Part shown: piece by piece, positions 1 through 8,985 of the stretch
Numbering within the stretch: the stretch's first letter is position 1
Layout of the letters: each line of letters opens with the position of its first letter
Assembly: GCA_026421245.1 (NCBI GenBank)
Contig: JAPKDJ010000009.1
Location: forward strand, 1 to 64,000
DNA: 64,000 bases
Source: Akkermansiaceae bacterium
Lineage (GTDB): Bacteria; Verrucomicrobiota; Verrucomicrobiia; Verrucomicrobiales; Akkermansiaceae
Direction of reading: 5' to 3'
Position numbers and translations under genes: made by a program
The notes under the pieces: generated by a model
What the model saw: only the letters and a program-made list of their open reading frames with translations
What the model was told of the DNA's origin: nothing
Database searches by the model: none

Positions 1-53
1 CTGCGACCTCTTCACCCCCAGTGAAGCGCGCTACCAAGCTGCGCTACGCCCCG
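1..53 (-). tRNA. tRNA-Pro(GGG), 5' part, cut by window edge
   Basis: Read on the minus strand, the first 53 bases form the 5' portion of a proline tRNA: acceptor strand CGGGGCG (47-53), a D-arm with GCGC stems around AGCTTGGTA, and an anticodon stem CTTCA/TGAAG closing the loop CTGGGGG. U33 is followed by GGG, so the anticodon is GGG. The T-arm and 3' acceptor strand lie outside the window to the left. Confidence 0.9.
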
Positions 54-191
54 ACACTTGCCTTTCAGCGGCCGTGTTTTGCCAGAGTTCGCGTTTTTGG
101 CAAGAAGTTTTCACGGCTCCGATCGAAATCTTCTCGAGGCGATTGAGGGGTTTGCTTTTTACAGTTGCTCGGCACATGTTACCGACAACGA

Positions 192-1547
192 ATGGCGACG
201 GGCAGGAAAGCATGGAATTTGGAAGACCTCGTCGATTTCGAGGTCGCGGTGCAGCAGTCGCCGACAGTTGAGGCCGAAGTGGGAAGACGCATTCGGGAAG
301 AACTCCGCGGAGTTGATCAATCGGAACTGGGCCAGCGTCGGTGGGGGTTCAAGGAATGGCTTCGATCCAAGAAGGGGGGAAGCGGGGCAAAAGTGGTCAC
401 GGTCACCCGTTTGGGGGGACTGGCACTATTGATTGGAACGATTTTACTCGGAGTTGGGGTAGTTCGCGGATTGGTTACGAGGATCGACGGACAATCGGCG
501 CTCAATATCTGGATTTTATTGGCAGGAACAATTGGAGTCCAGTGGGTCATTCTTCTGTCCGGCCTGGTGACCTTTCTGTTGGCGCGTTACTGGATTGGCG
601 GTCTGGGCTGGCTGAAGGAGATAGTTGCGTCAATGGTGCGACGTTTTGCCGGTAAGGTTAGCCCTGAAGCTTGGCGTTCGTTGATTCAGGGAAAGGGGAA
701 ACAACCCTCGGCCTTGGCCTGGCGCTTGACCCGAATGCTGCAGTTGGGGGGAGTCGGATTTAATGTGGGGTTGATCGCGGGGCTTTTCGGGGTGCTTTGG
801 TTTACGAATGTTAATTTCTATTGGGAGTCCAGTTTGTCTCAGTTTGGGAGCGAGAGTTTAGGGAAGGTGACGCGGTTTCTAGCGGCAATCTGGGGTGGGG
901 GGGGATTGACGGATTCGCAGATTGCGGGATTGAAGGATATTTCGGGAAAAACCGGTGATGGCAACTGGAAGGCATTCTTCAATTTTATTTTCGCGGCCCT
1001 GTTTCTGTGGGGATTATTTCCGCGGGTGTTGCTTTGGATTATGGCGGTTTTGAAGGAGCACAAAACCTTGGGAGCTTTGGAGTTTCAAGATCTCGAGCAT
1101 CGTCAACTTTGGCGTGAAATCAGCCGGGCGGAACGTGCGGTGACGATGGAAGGGATGAAAGACGGGGTGGTTCTTCTTGATGTGGGTGGGCTTGGTTTGG
1201 AGACAGCGGAGATACGACCATTCTTACTGCAAACTTTGCGGGTGAATCCGGAAAAATCGTATGCAGTGGGGGTTCTCGATACGTCGGAAGAACGGGAGGC
1301 CTGGGAGGCCATTCGATCGGCTCCCTGCGGGGTGGTGATGTTGGTGGAGGGCTGGAGTCTTTCTCCGAAACAGATGACCGCTTTGGCGGAGCGAATTCGG
1401 CGAGAGGCCGGTGAGGACACGGTGCTGCGGGTTTTGGTGATGGGGGACGGGGTGAAAGCCCCGCATGACGATGACTTCCAAATCTGGCAGGAATTTATCG
1501 ACGGGCTGCGGGATCCGCGGCTGGAATGTGTGGCTTTTGAAGGATGA
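192..1547 (+). CDS. DUF2868 family membrane protein, GTPase partner
   Basis: About 451 residues from the ATG at 192; an in-frame ATG at 165 would add nine residues, and neither has a strong ribosome site. Four hydrophobic segments are visible, two close together near residues 75-135, one near 190-210 and one near 260-285, followed by a soluble C-terminal domain of about 160 residues. The layout and the next gene match the DUF2868/DUF3482 pair known mainly from Proteobacteria, whose function is not established. The stop overlaps the start of the GTPase gene (ATGA), so the two are probably translationally coupled. The family call rests on overall resemblance and the neighbour; the membrane topology is seen directly. 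Confidence 0.7.
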   Translation: MATGRKAWNLEDLVDFEVAVQQSPTVEAEVGRRIREELRGVDQSELGQRRWGFKEWLRSKKGGSGAKVVTVTRLGGLALLIGTILLGVGVVRGLVTRIDGQSALNIWILLAGTIGVQWVILLSGLVTFLLARYWIGGLGWLKEIVASMVRRFAGKVSPEAWRSLIQGKGKQPSALAWRLTRMLQLGGVGFNVGLIAGLFGVLWFTNVNFYWESSLSQFGSESLGKVTRFLAAIWGGGGLTDSQIAGLKDISGKTGDGNWKAFFNFIFAALFLWGLFPRVLLWIMAVLKEHKTLGALEFQDLEHRQLWREISRAERAVTMEGMKDGVVLLDVGGLGLETAEIRPFLLQTLRVNPEKSYAVGVLDTSEEREAWEAIRSAPCGVVMLVEGWSLSPKQMTALAERIRREAGEDTVLRVLVMGDGVKAPHDDDFQIWQEFIDGLRDPRLECVAFEG

Positions 1548-2986
1548 AAGAATGGGTGACAGATGCGCCAACCTTCGCGGTGGTAGGAAAGATCAATATG
1601 GGGAAGTCATCAGTGCTTTCGACGCTGCTTGAGATTGATGACGACAAATTAATCCGGGTGAGTTCGACGCCGGGTGAAACAACACATTGCCAGGTTCTGC
1701 CGCTGACTTTTGACGACAGAGAGATGATTCGGTTTGTCGATACGCCGGGGTTTTCCCGGGCGCTTGAGGCGATGCGGGCGATTCAGGATTTGCACGGGGA
1801 GGGAACTCCTAGCCTTGCGACGATCAAGCAGTTCGTGACCGAGCAACTTGAGAAAGGAGAATTTGAGGATGAGGCGAGGCTTCTTCAGCCGATTATCGAG
1901 GGAGCGGGAGTTCTCTATGTGATTGATCCCTCCAAACCATTGCGGGACACATTTGTGGCGGAGATGGAAATCATTCGATGGACGGGAACACCGCGCATGG
2001 CCCTGTTGAATGAAAAGGCCGAACATGCCGAGCGGACGGAAGAATGGAAAAGTCGATTGGGAAGTTATTTTAACTTGGTTCGGACCTTCAACGCCCATCG
2101 GGCCCGGTTTGATGAACGGCGGAGTTTGTTGAAGGCTCTTTTAGAGATCGATGAGAAGAATAAGTCCCGGATTGAAGACACGATTCGACTCATTGACAGC
2201 GAGTGGGAGCAACGGCGTGAGGAAAGTGCCGAGTTCATCATGGAGTTTTTGGCGAAGTCTTTGAAGCATCGCGAAACTGAGAAAATCGATGAGAAAGAGG
2301 AGGAATTGGAACATCGCAAGGAGCGGGCCAAGGAGCAGCTGAAAAGGCGCTATTATTCGAACATTGCGAAGTTTGAGGAGAAAACCTATGGGAAACTTTT
2401 GAAGCTCTACCGTCACAAACTTCTCAAAGTAGAAATCGCAGAGGAAAAGTTCCACGGAGTCGATTTGAGTTCCGAGGAGACCTGGCAAAAGTGGGGGCTT
2501 TCACGCTCTCAGCTTGCGATTGCGGGAGGGTTGGCCGGAGGGGCGGCAGGGGCAGCAATCGACATCGGGAGCGCGGGCCTGACTCACGGATTGGGAACGG
2601 TCTTTGGTGCGTTGACGGGCGCAGGGGGGGCTTTTTTCAAAGGAGAGAGCTTGCCGGAGTTGAAAATCACGGCCCAGGGAGTGAGTTTTGATGGCAGTAG
2701 TCACAAAGCGCTCATTATGGGGCCACCGGAGAGTGACAACTTTGCGTGGATCCTTCTCGACAGGGTTTTACATCATTATCAGGAAATCGTGACCCGCGCT
2801 CACGGTCGTCGGGATGAGGGCGTGATTGATGGTGAGGGAACTGGCTGGGTTCGTCTGCTCGGCCGCGATCGCCGGACGATTATTCAAAAGTGGGTCATCA
2901 GCCAACTGAAGGGAGCGGATCAAAGCTTTGATCCAGAGGTGTTTCGAGAGCTGGTCAAGGTCCTCGAAGAGGTGGAGGCTGGCTAA
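1544..2986 (+). CDS. DUF3482-type GTPase
   Basis: A 480-residue GTP-binding protein. The P-loop GKINMGKSS is at residues 15-23 and the G3 motif DTPG at 66-69. The usual NKxD guanine-specificity motif is not clean: the matching place reads LLNEKAE, near residue 155. A charged coiled coil follows (about 230-300), then a Gly/Ala-rich hydrophobic stretch (about 325-365) that could insert into membrane, and a C-terminal domain. This matches the DUF3482 family, which has an Era-like G domain followed by a long C-terminal extension. It sits in an ATGA overlap with the DUF2868 membrane gene, suggesting the two act as a membrane-associated pair. Substrate and process are unknown. Confidence 0.75.
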   Translation: MKEWVTDAPTFAVVGKINMGKSSVLSTLLEIDDDKLIRVSSTPGETTHCQVLPLTFDDREMIRFVDTPGFSRALEAMRAIQDLHGEGTPSLATIKQFVTEQLEKGEFEDEARLLQPIIEGAGVLYVIDPSKPLRDTFVAEMEIIRWTGTPRMALLNEKAEHAERTEEWKSRLGSYFNLVRTFNAHRARFDERRSLLKALLEIDEKNKSRIEDTIRLIDSEWEQRREESAEFIMEFLAKSLKHRETEKIDEKEEELEHRKERAKEQLKRRYYSNIAKFEEKTYGKLLKLYRHKLLKVEIAEEKFHGVDLSSEETWQKWGLSRSQLAIAGGLAGGAAGAAIDIGSAGLTHGLGTVFGALTGAGGAFFKGESLPELKITAQGVSFDGSSHKALIMGPPESDNFAWILLDRVLHHYQEIVTRAHGRRDEGVIDGEGTGWVRLLGRDRRTIIQKWVISQLKGADQSFDPEVFRELVKVLEEVEAG

Positions 2987-3031
2987 AAGCTGGTCAGAAT
3001 GAAAAAAACCTTCTAAAATTCTTCTTCGCCG

Positions 3032-3694
3032 ATGAATTTTTTCAGATGGGTCACGTCCAAGCAGTTGATGGCACCAGTCGGGGCCTCTCCCGATGCCGGG
3101 GCGGGCGACCAGGAAGTTCCTGATCGCCAACTCATCAAGGCGTGTCAAAGTGGGGATGTCCGGGCTTTCGAGACTCTCGTGACACGCCATCGTGGTAAGG
3201 TATATGCGATGGTTCAAAATATGATCAAAAATGAGGCCGATGCTTGGGATTTGTCTCAGGACATCTTCCTCAAGGTTTGGAAAGCGCTTCCTAAATTTGA
3301 AGCGCGGGCCAAATTTTCGACTTGGCTCTACCGCATCACCCACAACGTGGTTTATGATTGGTTGCGGAAGCGCAAGATCGATTCCGTCGGTGAGTTGGAC
3401 GATGGTATTTTGAACCAATCCGACATCGCAGCAGGATCGCGAACGAGCCCGTCTGTGACCGCTCGTCCGGACCAAGCACTTGTTAATTCCGAATTAGGGG
3501 AACGCATAAACGCCGCCCTCGCTACTTTGAATGCAGAACATCGTGAAACGATCCTTTTAAGAGAAGTCCAAGGCTTCGACTACAAGGAGATCGCGAAAGT
3601 GATGGACTGCTCTCTGGGGACGGTGATGAGCCGTCTCTACTACGCCCGTAAAAAACTCCAAGCCCTACTCAGTGATGAAAAAGGAAAAGACTGA
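3032..3694 (+). CDS. ECF-family RNA polymerase sigma factor
   Basis: A 220-residue sigma-70 family factor of the ECF type. Region 2 spans about residues 33-115 (AFETLVTRHRGKVYAMVQNM, then the DAWDLSQDIFLKVW core) and region 4 about 155-213, with the helix-turn-helix GFDYKEIAKVMDCSLGTVMS. A region 3 is lacking, as expected for ECF factors. The N-terminal 30 residues before region 2 look poorly conserved, and a second ATG at 3068 would shorten it by 12. No ribosome site is visible at either start. The 3' end overlaps the anti-sigma gene, so the two are co-transcribed. It should direct core polymerase to a small envelope-related regulon, probably including its own operon. Confidence 0.9.
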   Translation: MNFFRWVTSKQLMAPVGASPDAGAGDQEVPDRQLIKACQSGDVRAFETLVTRHRGKVYAMVQNMIKNEADAWDLSQDIFLKVWKALPKFEARAKFSTWLYRITHNVVYDWLRKRKIDSVGELDDGILNQSDIAAGSRTSPSVTARPDQALVNSELGERINAALATLNAEHRETILLREVQGFDYKEIAKVMDCSLGTVMSRLYYARKKLQALLSDEKGKD

Positions 3695-4268
3695 AGAATT
3701 GTTCGTGAAATGGATCGATGGCCTGCTCACTCCCGAAGAGGAGGCCCAGCTTGCCGCTGCTATGGAAAGTGATCCGGGGATGAAGGCAGAGCTACAGGAA
3801 CTTAAAAAGATTTCTGAATCTGTGGTGTCTGAGGTTCCGGCTTCGGTTGAGCCTCCCTACGGTGATTTTTTCAACAGCAAGTTGATGCGAAAGATCGATC
3901 TCCAGATCCAGTCGCAGCGCCCGGCCAAGAAAGCGGAGCGTTGGTGGCAATCGATGCGATGGGCCTGGGCTCCGGTAAGTGCTTTGGCTTTGGTGCTTTC
4001 GTTTTTTGCCGGGCATCGGATTTCCCGCCCTGCGGATCCGCTTGCTCAGAAGAAAACTTTCGTTGAGTTTACCGCAGAACTTCCAACCGTTTATTTCACT
4101 GGTGAGGCGCTGGACGCGGAGGTGATTGCCGACTTCGAAGGAGATGTTTCGGCGATTGTGGTGAATGGTCTTTCGGCCATTCGTGACGATATCGATTTCG
4201 TGACTGTCAACACAAGCGCAAGTCTTCCTGAGAGCTATGAAAGCTCCGAGGCCCGCCGTTTCCATTAA
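3675..4268 (+). CDS. putative transmembrane anti-sigma factor
   Basis: About 197 residues from the ATG at 3675; a GTG at 3672 is also possible. The N-terminal third is an acidic helical region with the WIDGLLTPEEEAQL pattern seen in anti-sigma N-termini, followed by a single membrane segment (WAWAPVSALALVLSFFAGH, about residues 97-115) and a periplasmic C-terminal part. No HxxxCxxC zinc motif is present, so it is not a classical ZAS-domain protein. It overlaps the ECF gene by 20 bases, the usual arrangement for an anti-sigma that holds the factor at the membrane. The role is inferred from position and topology. Confidence 0.7.
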   Translation: MKKEKTEELFVKWIDGLLTPEEEAQLAAAMESDPGMKAELQELKKISESVVSEVPASVEPPYGDFFNSKLMRKIDLQIQSQRPAKKAERWWQSMRWAWAPVSALALVLSFFAGHRISRPADPLAQKKTFVEFTAELPTVYFTGEALDAEVIADFEGDVSAIVVNGLSAIRDDIDFVTVNTSASLPESYESSEARRFH

Positions 4269-4274
4269 ATCACT

Positions 4275-4766
4275 ATGAATCCTGCCGTTCTTCTTGCTCT
4301 CCTTTTGTCATTTACTTCGGATCTTTTCGCTCAGGATCCCGGGATGGAGGCGATTGGCTCAATGAGTGTGCAGCTGATTTTTGCTACAGACGGAGATCCG
4401 GAAATTGCAGGTAAATTGGCAAAGGAGATGACTGTCACCGATCTCAAAAAATTGCAGGGAATCAAGGAAATCAAATTTGAACATTATCGGCTTTTGGGAG
4501 TCGATAAACCCGTTATCCTCAAGGGCTACGAGAGCTGGGCCACTCCATTGCGCCCCTCGAAAGAGATTCTGGTCAGTTTTCAACCGATCAAACGTAGCGG
4601 TGATGAGAGGATTCAGATGGTTCTAGAATATTGGCAAAGCAAGCGTAAGGTTTTCAGCACCAATCCGGAGTTGAAAAAGGGTAAAACTCTTTATCTTCTT
4701 GGGCCGGAATGGCGCAAGGGCCGCATGATTCTAGCAGTCAAAATTGAAGAACTGAAAAAGTTATGA
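4275..4766 (+). CDS. secreted protein of unknown function
   Basis: A 163-residue protein with a signal peptide at residues 1-20 (hydrophobic AVLLALLLSF core, FAQ cleavage site). The mature part is a basic alpha/beta sequence with no motif I recognise. It starts seven bases after the anti-sigma gene and overlaps the next gene by ATGA, so it belongs to the ECF operon and probably works in the periplasm as part of that stress response. Confidence 0.7.
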   Translation: MNPAVLLALLLSFTSDLFAQDPGMEAIGSMSVQLIFATDGDPEIAGKLAKEMTVTDLKKLQGIKEIKFEHYRLLGVDKPVILKGYESWATPLRPSKEILVSFQPIKRSGDERIQMVLEYWQSKRKVFSTNPELKKGKTLYLLGPEWRKGRMILAVKIEELKKL

Positions 4767-5476
4767 ATTACTTCAACGCGACTGCGCTTTCTCTTTTTGG
4801 GACAATCATGTCCCTGTCCGCTAAGATGGTATTTGAGACCAAGTTGGTGGTGATTGAAGCGAACCCGGATGAAATTTTTGTGACCGGGGAATTTCCTTTT
4901 GAGGTAACAGGTGATGGCGAGACCATCATTTCCTATGATGCCTTGTGTTCTTGTCTTGCGGGGCGCGTAGAGCCTCTCCTTCCGGATCGATCCGCCAAAC
5001 TGAATTGGAAAGCGGGAGAAAAGGGGGTCATCAAAGCTCGTTTTGACACTTCCAGGTTTTTGGGAACGGTCGACAAAGCCATCGAATTGAAACTTGAAGG
5101 GGAAAAGGATCCAATCCATCTGATCGTCAGAGTCAATGTGCCCGAGCTTGTTCAGTTAAAGCCCTCCACATTGAAATGGGACAAAGGGAGTGAAGCCAAG
5201 GAGAAGGTGATTAAGGTGAAGATCAATCACACCGAACCAATCAAGATTCTTTCCCATGCCGGGAACAACGAAAAGTCCTATCCTTATGAGTTAAAAACAA
5301 TCAAAGAGGGCTGGGAATACGAGATCCGGGTCAAGCCGACTGACACATCCCAGTCAGGAATAGGAATGATTAGTCTGCGGACAGACAGTAAGATCGGAAA
5401 ATTTAAGCGGGCGACAGCATACGTGACTACCAAACCCAAGTTAAAGATGAAGCCTTTGACCGAGGCCCGGGAATGA
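4763..5476 (+). CDS. DUF1573-like periplasmic protein
   Basis: A 237-residue protein with a short hydrophobic N-terminus that could be a signal sequence. Residues about 30-120 resemble DUF1573 (immunoglobulin-like, found in exported proteins of Bacteroidota and PVC bacteria): a strand pattern FEVTGDGE, then a Cys-containing turn LCSCLAG in place of the usual CGCT, and a GEKGVIKARFDTSRF segment like the consensus PGE.G.I.v.fd. The second half may be another beta-sandwich. It shares ATGA overlaps with both neighbours. The role is unknown. The two cysteines suggest a redox or metal link with the rhodanese downstream (inference). Confidence 0.6.
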   Translation: MNYFNATALSLFGTIMSLSAKMVFETKLVVIEANPDEIFVTGEFPFEVTGDGETIISYDALCSCLAGRVEPLLPDRSAKLNWKAGEKGVIKARFDTSRFLGTVDKAIELKLEGEKDPIHLIVRVNVPELVQLKPSTLKWDKGSEAKEKVIKVKINHTEPIKILSHAGNNEKSYPYELKTIKEGWEYEIRVKPTDTSQSGIGMISLRTDSKIGKFKRATAYVTTKPKLKMKPLTEARE

Positions 5477-5928
5477 AGAGTTTTATCATTGCGTTGGGTT
5501 CTTTGCTCGTTCTGAGCGCAGCGGCCGGTTTGATCACTTGGAAAGTCGTTGGTGCTCCAGACCGGGCGATCTCTTGCGATCCTGAGAGTCTTCCCGAGCA
5601 CCATGTCTGCCTTTCGACTATCCGCAATTGGCCGGAAGATGCCATTCTTTGGGTGGATGCCCGTCCTAGGGCCGAATGGGAGAAAAATGGTGTGAAAGGC
5701 TCGGTCCTGGTGAATGACCTCGAGGAGTGGTTCGATCTTGAACCAGAGTTCATGATGCAGATGATGGGAAACCCCAGAGCAAAGGTCGTTGTTTACTGCA
5801 ATCAAGCGGGTTGTGGCTCGTCAAAGTATGTTGCCAATCAGCTCCGAGAGCGTCATGCTGGGACCTTGGACTTTGAAGTTCATGTCCTCCAAGGTGGGAT
5901 TAAAGCGCTTTTGGCCGAGGGGAAATAA
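5473..5928 (+). CDS. membrane-anchored rhodanese-domain protein
   Basis: A 151-residue protein with one N-terminal membrane segment (residues 4-26) and a single rhodanese domain. VDARPRAEW (61-69) is the substrate-loop signature. The active-site cysteine is C109 in CNQAGCGSS, which also carries C114. Rhodaneses transfer sulfane sulfur to thiol acceptors; here the domain would sit outside the cytoplasmic membrane. It is the last gene of the ECF operon and overlaps the DUF1573-like gene by ATGA. Sulfur transfer or thiol repair in the envelope is a reasonable guess. Confidence 0.85.
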   Translation: MKSFIIALGSLLVLSAAAGLITWKVVGAPDRAISCDPESLPEHHVCLSTIRNWPEDAILWVDARPRAEWEKNGVKGSVLVNDLEEWFDLEPEFMMQMMGNPRAKVVVYCNQAGCGSSKYVANQLRERHAGTLDFEVHVLQGGIKALLAEGK

Positions 5929-6705
5929 AACCAGAGTCTCCAGTTTTGGACTCTCCCCGGATGAGCTCCAGATAAGGCTTTGGAGGATCTTTTTCAGGGT
6001 CCCAGGGCTACAGTCAGTGCGCAGGGAGTGCTCCTCCCTGGCTCATGTCCTTGATTTGAGCGAAGGTTTTGGTTTTTTTTTGAGATATGCGGTGGCAAGT
6101 GCGTGTCTGGATCCTGGTGCTATGTTTGGATGAAAGGTCACCTCCGTCATCGTTTCTGGACTGAGGACCTGGTCATCAAAACAGGATGCGTTGTAGGTGA
6201 TGAGGCGATGAGGCGATGAACGGTTCTAATTCCTTTGGTCGGTTTGGATGAAAAGGTCTCGATGGTAAGCTCAAAAAGATCGATAAATAGATCCACATGA
6301 ATCTTGGGAGGTTTGTCGTCTGAAAAACCGATGGTTCTCACATAGATAATGCGGGTCAAGCCTTGGTCGGGTTCATCAAACGCTACTGAAAAGCAGACCT
6401 CAAAGGATCGGTTTTGTTGGCGAGTCATGATCTGCCGGGGAAGGGGGAGCGGAAGGAAAGGACTGCTGGGGAGGAGTGGGATAGGGGGCGGTGATAGACG
6501 CCTAACAGTGGGGACAAGGGGCCGGTGACTCCAAATATTGACCGAAAAACCTGAAGCTCGCGTCGCAACTCGGTCACAAGAATTCAATGCTATCTGTTTG
6601 TGACATCGGGGATTGTTAGGATAGTTTAAGGATCCAAAGCCGTTAAGACCAATGGGCATGATTCGTAGAAGTGACAAGAGTGCAAAGCAAGATTACCCTT
6701 GTCCC
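5929..6705. other. long intergenic region, no convincing gene
   Basis: About 780 bases between the ECF operon and deoB. Visible elements: a short inverted repeat GGGAG/CTCCC near 6023-6040, a run of nine T near 6072-6081 too far from the hairpin to make a good terminator, and a short tandem repeat GATGAGGC near 6200-6216. A minus-strand open frame at 6147-6428 (93 codons) has protein-like composition over its middle, but its upstream sequence is C-rich with no ribosome site. I treat it as unproven. The 3' end of this region must hold the deoB promoter. Confidence 0.5.
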
Positions 6706-7875
6706 GTGAAACGTTTGTTCTGGTTTGTTCTTGATTCGGTAGGGATTGGGGGCGCTCCGGATGCTGCTGACTTTGGGGATGATGGGAGCGACACTCTGGG
6801 GCATATTGCCGATTGGTTTTTGAGCAGAGAAGGCCGGCCCCTCCAACTTCCGCACTTGCAAAGATTGGGGCTGGGGGAGGCCTATCGGCTCGTCCATGGG
6901 AATCTTCCCGCGGGCTGGCCGGAGTTGGACATCGCCGGAGCTTTTGCGGCAGCCACTGAGATATCCACTGGCAAGGATACACCAAGTGGACATTGGGAAA
7001 TGGCGGGAGTTCCCGTCCGTTGGGACTGGGCTTATTTTTCGGATACCGATGATTGTTTTTCTCACGAACTATTGAGTCACCTTCATTCGATGTGTCGGCT
7101 TCCAGGGTCGTTGGGTCATTGCCATGCAAGCGGAACAGAAATCATCGCACGTCTTGGTGCGGAGAGTATGAAATCGGGGAAACCGATTTTTTACACCTCG
7201 GCGGACTCGGTTTTTCAAATCGCGGCTCACGAGGAATTGTTTGGGTTGGAGAAACTCCACCGGGTCTGTGAGGTGGCACGGGCTGCGCTCATGGATCCAT
7301 TGGTGGGGCGGGTGATCGCGCGACCGTTTATTGGCGAGCGGGGGGATTTTACACGGACCGGAAACCGGAAAGATTACGCGGTCCCTCCTCCAAAATCCAC
7401 GGTTCTGGAGAGGGTTAAAGAGAAGGGCTATCGGGTTACGGGAGTGGGGAAGATAGGAGATATCTTCGCTCACACCGGAATGTCGCGGGAGGTCAAGGCG
7501 AATGGACACGATGAACTTTGGCGTGTCACCCGGGATGTTATGGATGATGGAGGCCTCATCATGACTAATTTTGGCGACTTCGATATGCTCTATGGCCATC
7601 GCCGGGATCCTCGCGGATACGGGTTGGCACTTGAAGAATGGGACCGGCAACTCGGATTTTTTTTGGAGGAGATCACCGACGAAGATTTTCTCATGATAAC
7701 GGCTGATCATGGGAATGATCCAACCTGGCGGGGGACTGATCACACCCGGGAGCGCGTTCCTGTTTTGTCTGCAGGAAAGGGAGACTACGGGATCAGAAAT
7801 AGTTTTTCCGATATCGGGGCCACCGTAGGGAACTTCTTTGGAGTCGAGATGGACGAAGGGCGGGTGATTGGCTAG
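6706..7875 (+). CDS. deoB: phosphopentomutase
   Basis: About 389 residues from the GTG at 6706, giving [15 protein letters not shown] as in family members; ATG codons at 6652 and 6658 would add an unlikely tail. DeoB interconverts (deoxy)ribose 1-phosphate and 5-phosphate in the cytosol. Seen in sequence: the metal-binding N-terminal motif [18 protein letters not shown], the phosphorylated-Thr region [13 protein letters not shown], and C-terminal metal ligands in [15 protein letters not shown] and [18 protein letters not shown]. It is the first gene of a three-gene nucleoside salvage operon; its product feeds ribose phosphate released by DeoD into central metabolism. Confidence 0.95.
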   Translation: MKRLFWFVLDSVGIGGAPDAADFGDDGSDTLGHIADWFLSREGRPLQLPHLQRLGLGEAYRLVHGNLPAGWPELDIAGAFAAATEISTGKDTPSGHWEMAGVPVRWDWAYFSDTDDCFSHELLSHLHSMCRLPGSLGHCHASGTEIIARLGAESMKSGKPIFYTSADSVFQIAAHEELFGLEKLHRVCEVARAALMDPLVGRVIARPFIGERGDFTRTGNRKDYAVPPPKSTVLERVKEKGYRVTGVGKIGDIFAHTGMSREVKANGHDELWRVTRDVMDDGGLIMTNFGDFDMLYGHRRDPRGYGLALEEWDRQLGFFLEEITDEDFLMITADHGNDPTWRGTDHTRERVPVLSAGKGDYGIRNSFSDIGATVGNFFGVEMDEGRVIG

Positions 7876-7885
7876 CATGCCAGAT

Positions 7886-8602
7886 ATGGCAACACCTCAT
7901 CTTGAAACCGAAGACGGCGAGTTCGCTGAAACCGTCTTGCTTCCAGGGGATCCTTTGCGAGCTAAATTTATTGCCGAGAATTTCCTTACCGAAGTGAAGG
8001 AGGTCAATGGCGTGAGGAATATGTTGGGATTTACCGGACTCTATAAAGGGACCCGGATTTCGGTGATGGGAAGCGGGATGGGAATTCCCTCGATCTCGAT
8101 TTATGCCAAAGAACTGATTACCGAGTATCGAGTCAGGAATCTGATTCGCGTGGGGAGCTGCGGGGCTGTTTCAAGGGATGTGGAGGTGCGTGACGTTTTG
8201 ATCGGTATGGGTGCCTGCACTGACAGCGGGGTCAACCGGTCCCGGTTCGGTGGTTGCGACTTTGCGGCCATTGCAGATTACGAATTACTTGAGGCCCACG
8301 TTGCTGCGGCCAAGGATCTCAATATCCCGGTGAAAGTGGGAAATCTTTTTTCTGCGGATCTTTTCTATACGCCAGTCTCCGAAATGTTTGATCGAATGGA
8401 AAAGATGGGGGTGTTAGGGGTGGAAATGGAAGCAGCAGGTCTTTTTGGGGTGTGCGCTGAATTCGGTGCCAAAGGAATGGCCATCTGTACCGTCAGCGAT
8501 CATATCCGTACAGGTGAAACCACTTCGAGTGAAGAACGAGAGAAGAGCTTTACGGCGATGATGGAGATTGCTTTAGAAGCGGCACGGAGGGTGGCGTCAT
8601 GA
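7886..8602 (+). CDS. deoD: purine-nucleoside phosphorylase, DeoD type
   Basis: About 238 residues from the ATG at 7886 (MATPH, as in the family); ATG 7877 is an alternative. It cleaves purine (deoxy)nucleosides with phosphate to base and (deoxy)ribose 1-phosphate. Motifs: [14 protein letters not shown] at the N-terminus (phosphate site), [21 protein letters not shown], the [11 protein letters not shown] substrate-binding motif and VSDHIRTGE with the catalytic Asp. It starts just after deoB and ends in an ATGA overlap with cdd. Confidence 0.95.
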   Translation: MATPHLETEDGEFAETVLLPGDPLRAKFIAENFLTEVKEVNGVRNMLGFTGLYKGTRISVMGSGMGIPSISIYAKELITEYRVRNLIRVGSCGAVSRDVEVRDVLIGMGACTDSGVNRSRFGGCDFAAIADYELLEAHVAAAKDLNIPVKVGNLFSADLFYTPVSEMFDRMEKMGVLGVEMEAAGLFGVCAEFGAKGMAICTVSDHIRTGETTSSEEREKSFTAMMEIALEAARRVAS

Positions 8603-8985
8603 CCGATCAGGATCTCATCAGCAAGGCAATGGAGTCCCGCGATTTTTGTTATTGTCCTTATTCCAAATTCCCTGTCAGCGCCGCCTTGCTATCCAAGTCC
8701 GGCAGGGTTTTTACCGGAGTGAATGTGGAGAATGCCTCGTATGGCCTGACCATTTGCGCTGAGCGAGTCGCGATCGGAACGGCAGTTGCATCGGGAGAAC
8801 GGGAGTTTATGGCAATTGCCATTGTAGTGAAAAATGGAGGCAGTCCCTGTGGGGCCTGCAGACAATTTTTGAATGAGTTTTCACCGAGACTGAGAATCCT
8901 CATGGCCGATGAAAACGGGAAGTTGGTCCGGGAAACGACGCTCGACAAGCTCCTGCCCGAGGCATTCGGACCTCATTCACTCTGA
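8599..8985 (+). CDS. cdd: cytidine deaminase
   Basis: A 128-residue homotetrameric-type cytidine deaminase that converts (deoxy)cytidine to (deoxy)uridine for salvage. Zinc ligands are visible: C53 with catalytic E55 in TICAERVA, and C84 and C87 in SPCGACRQ. The substrate-binding motif [10 protein letters not shown] is at 42-51. Length fits the short bacterial form. It is the last gene of the deoB-deoD-cdd operon. Its end overlaps the convergent secreted-protein gene by 13 bases. Confidence 0.96.
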   Translation: MTDQDLISKAMESRDFCYCPYSKFPVSAALLSKSGRVFTGVNVENASYGLTICAERVAIGTAVASGEREFMAIAIVVKNGGSPCGACRQFLNEFSPRLRILMADENGKLVRETTLDKLLPEAFGPHSL

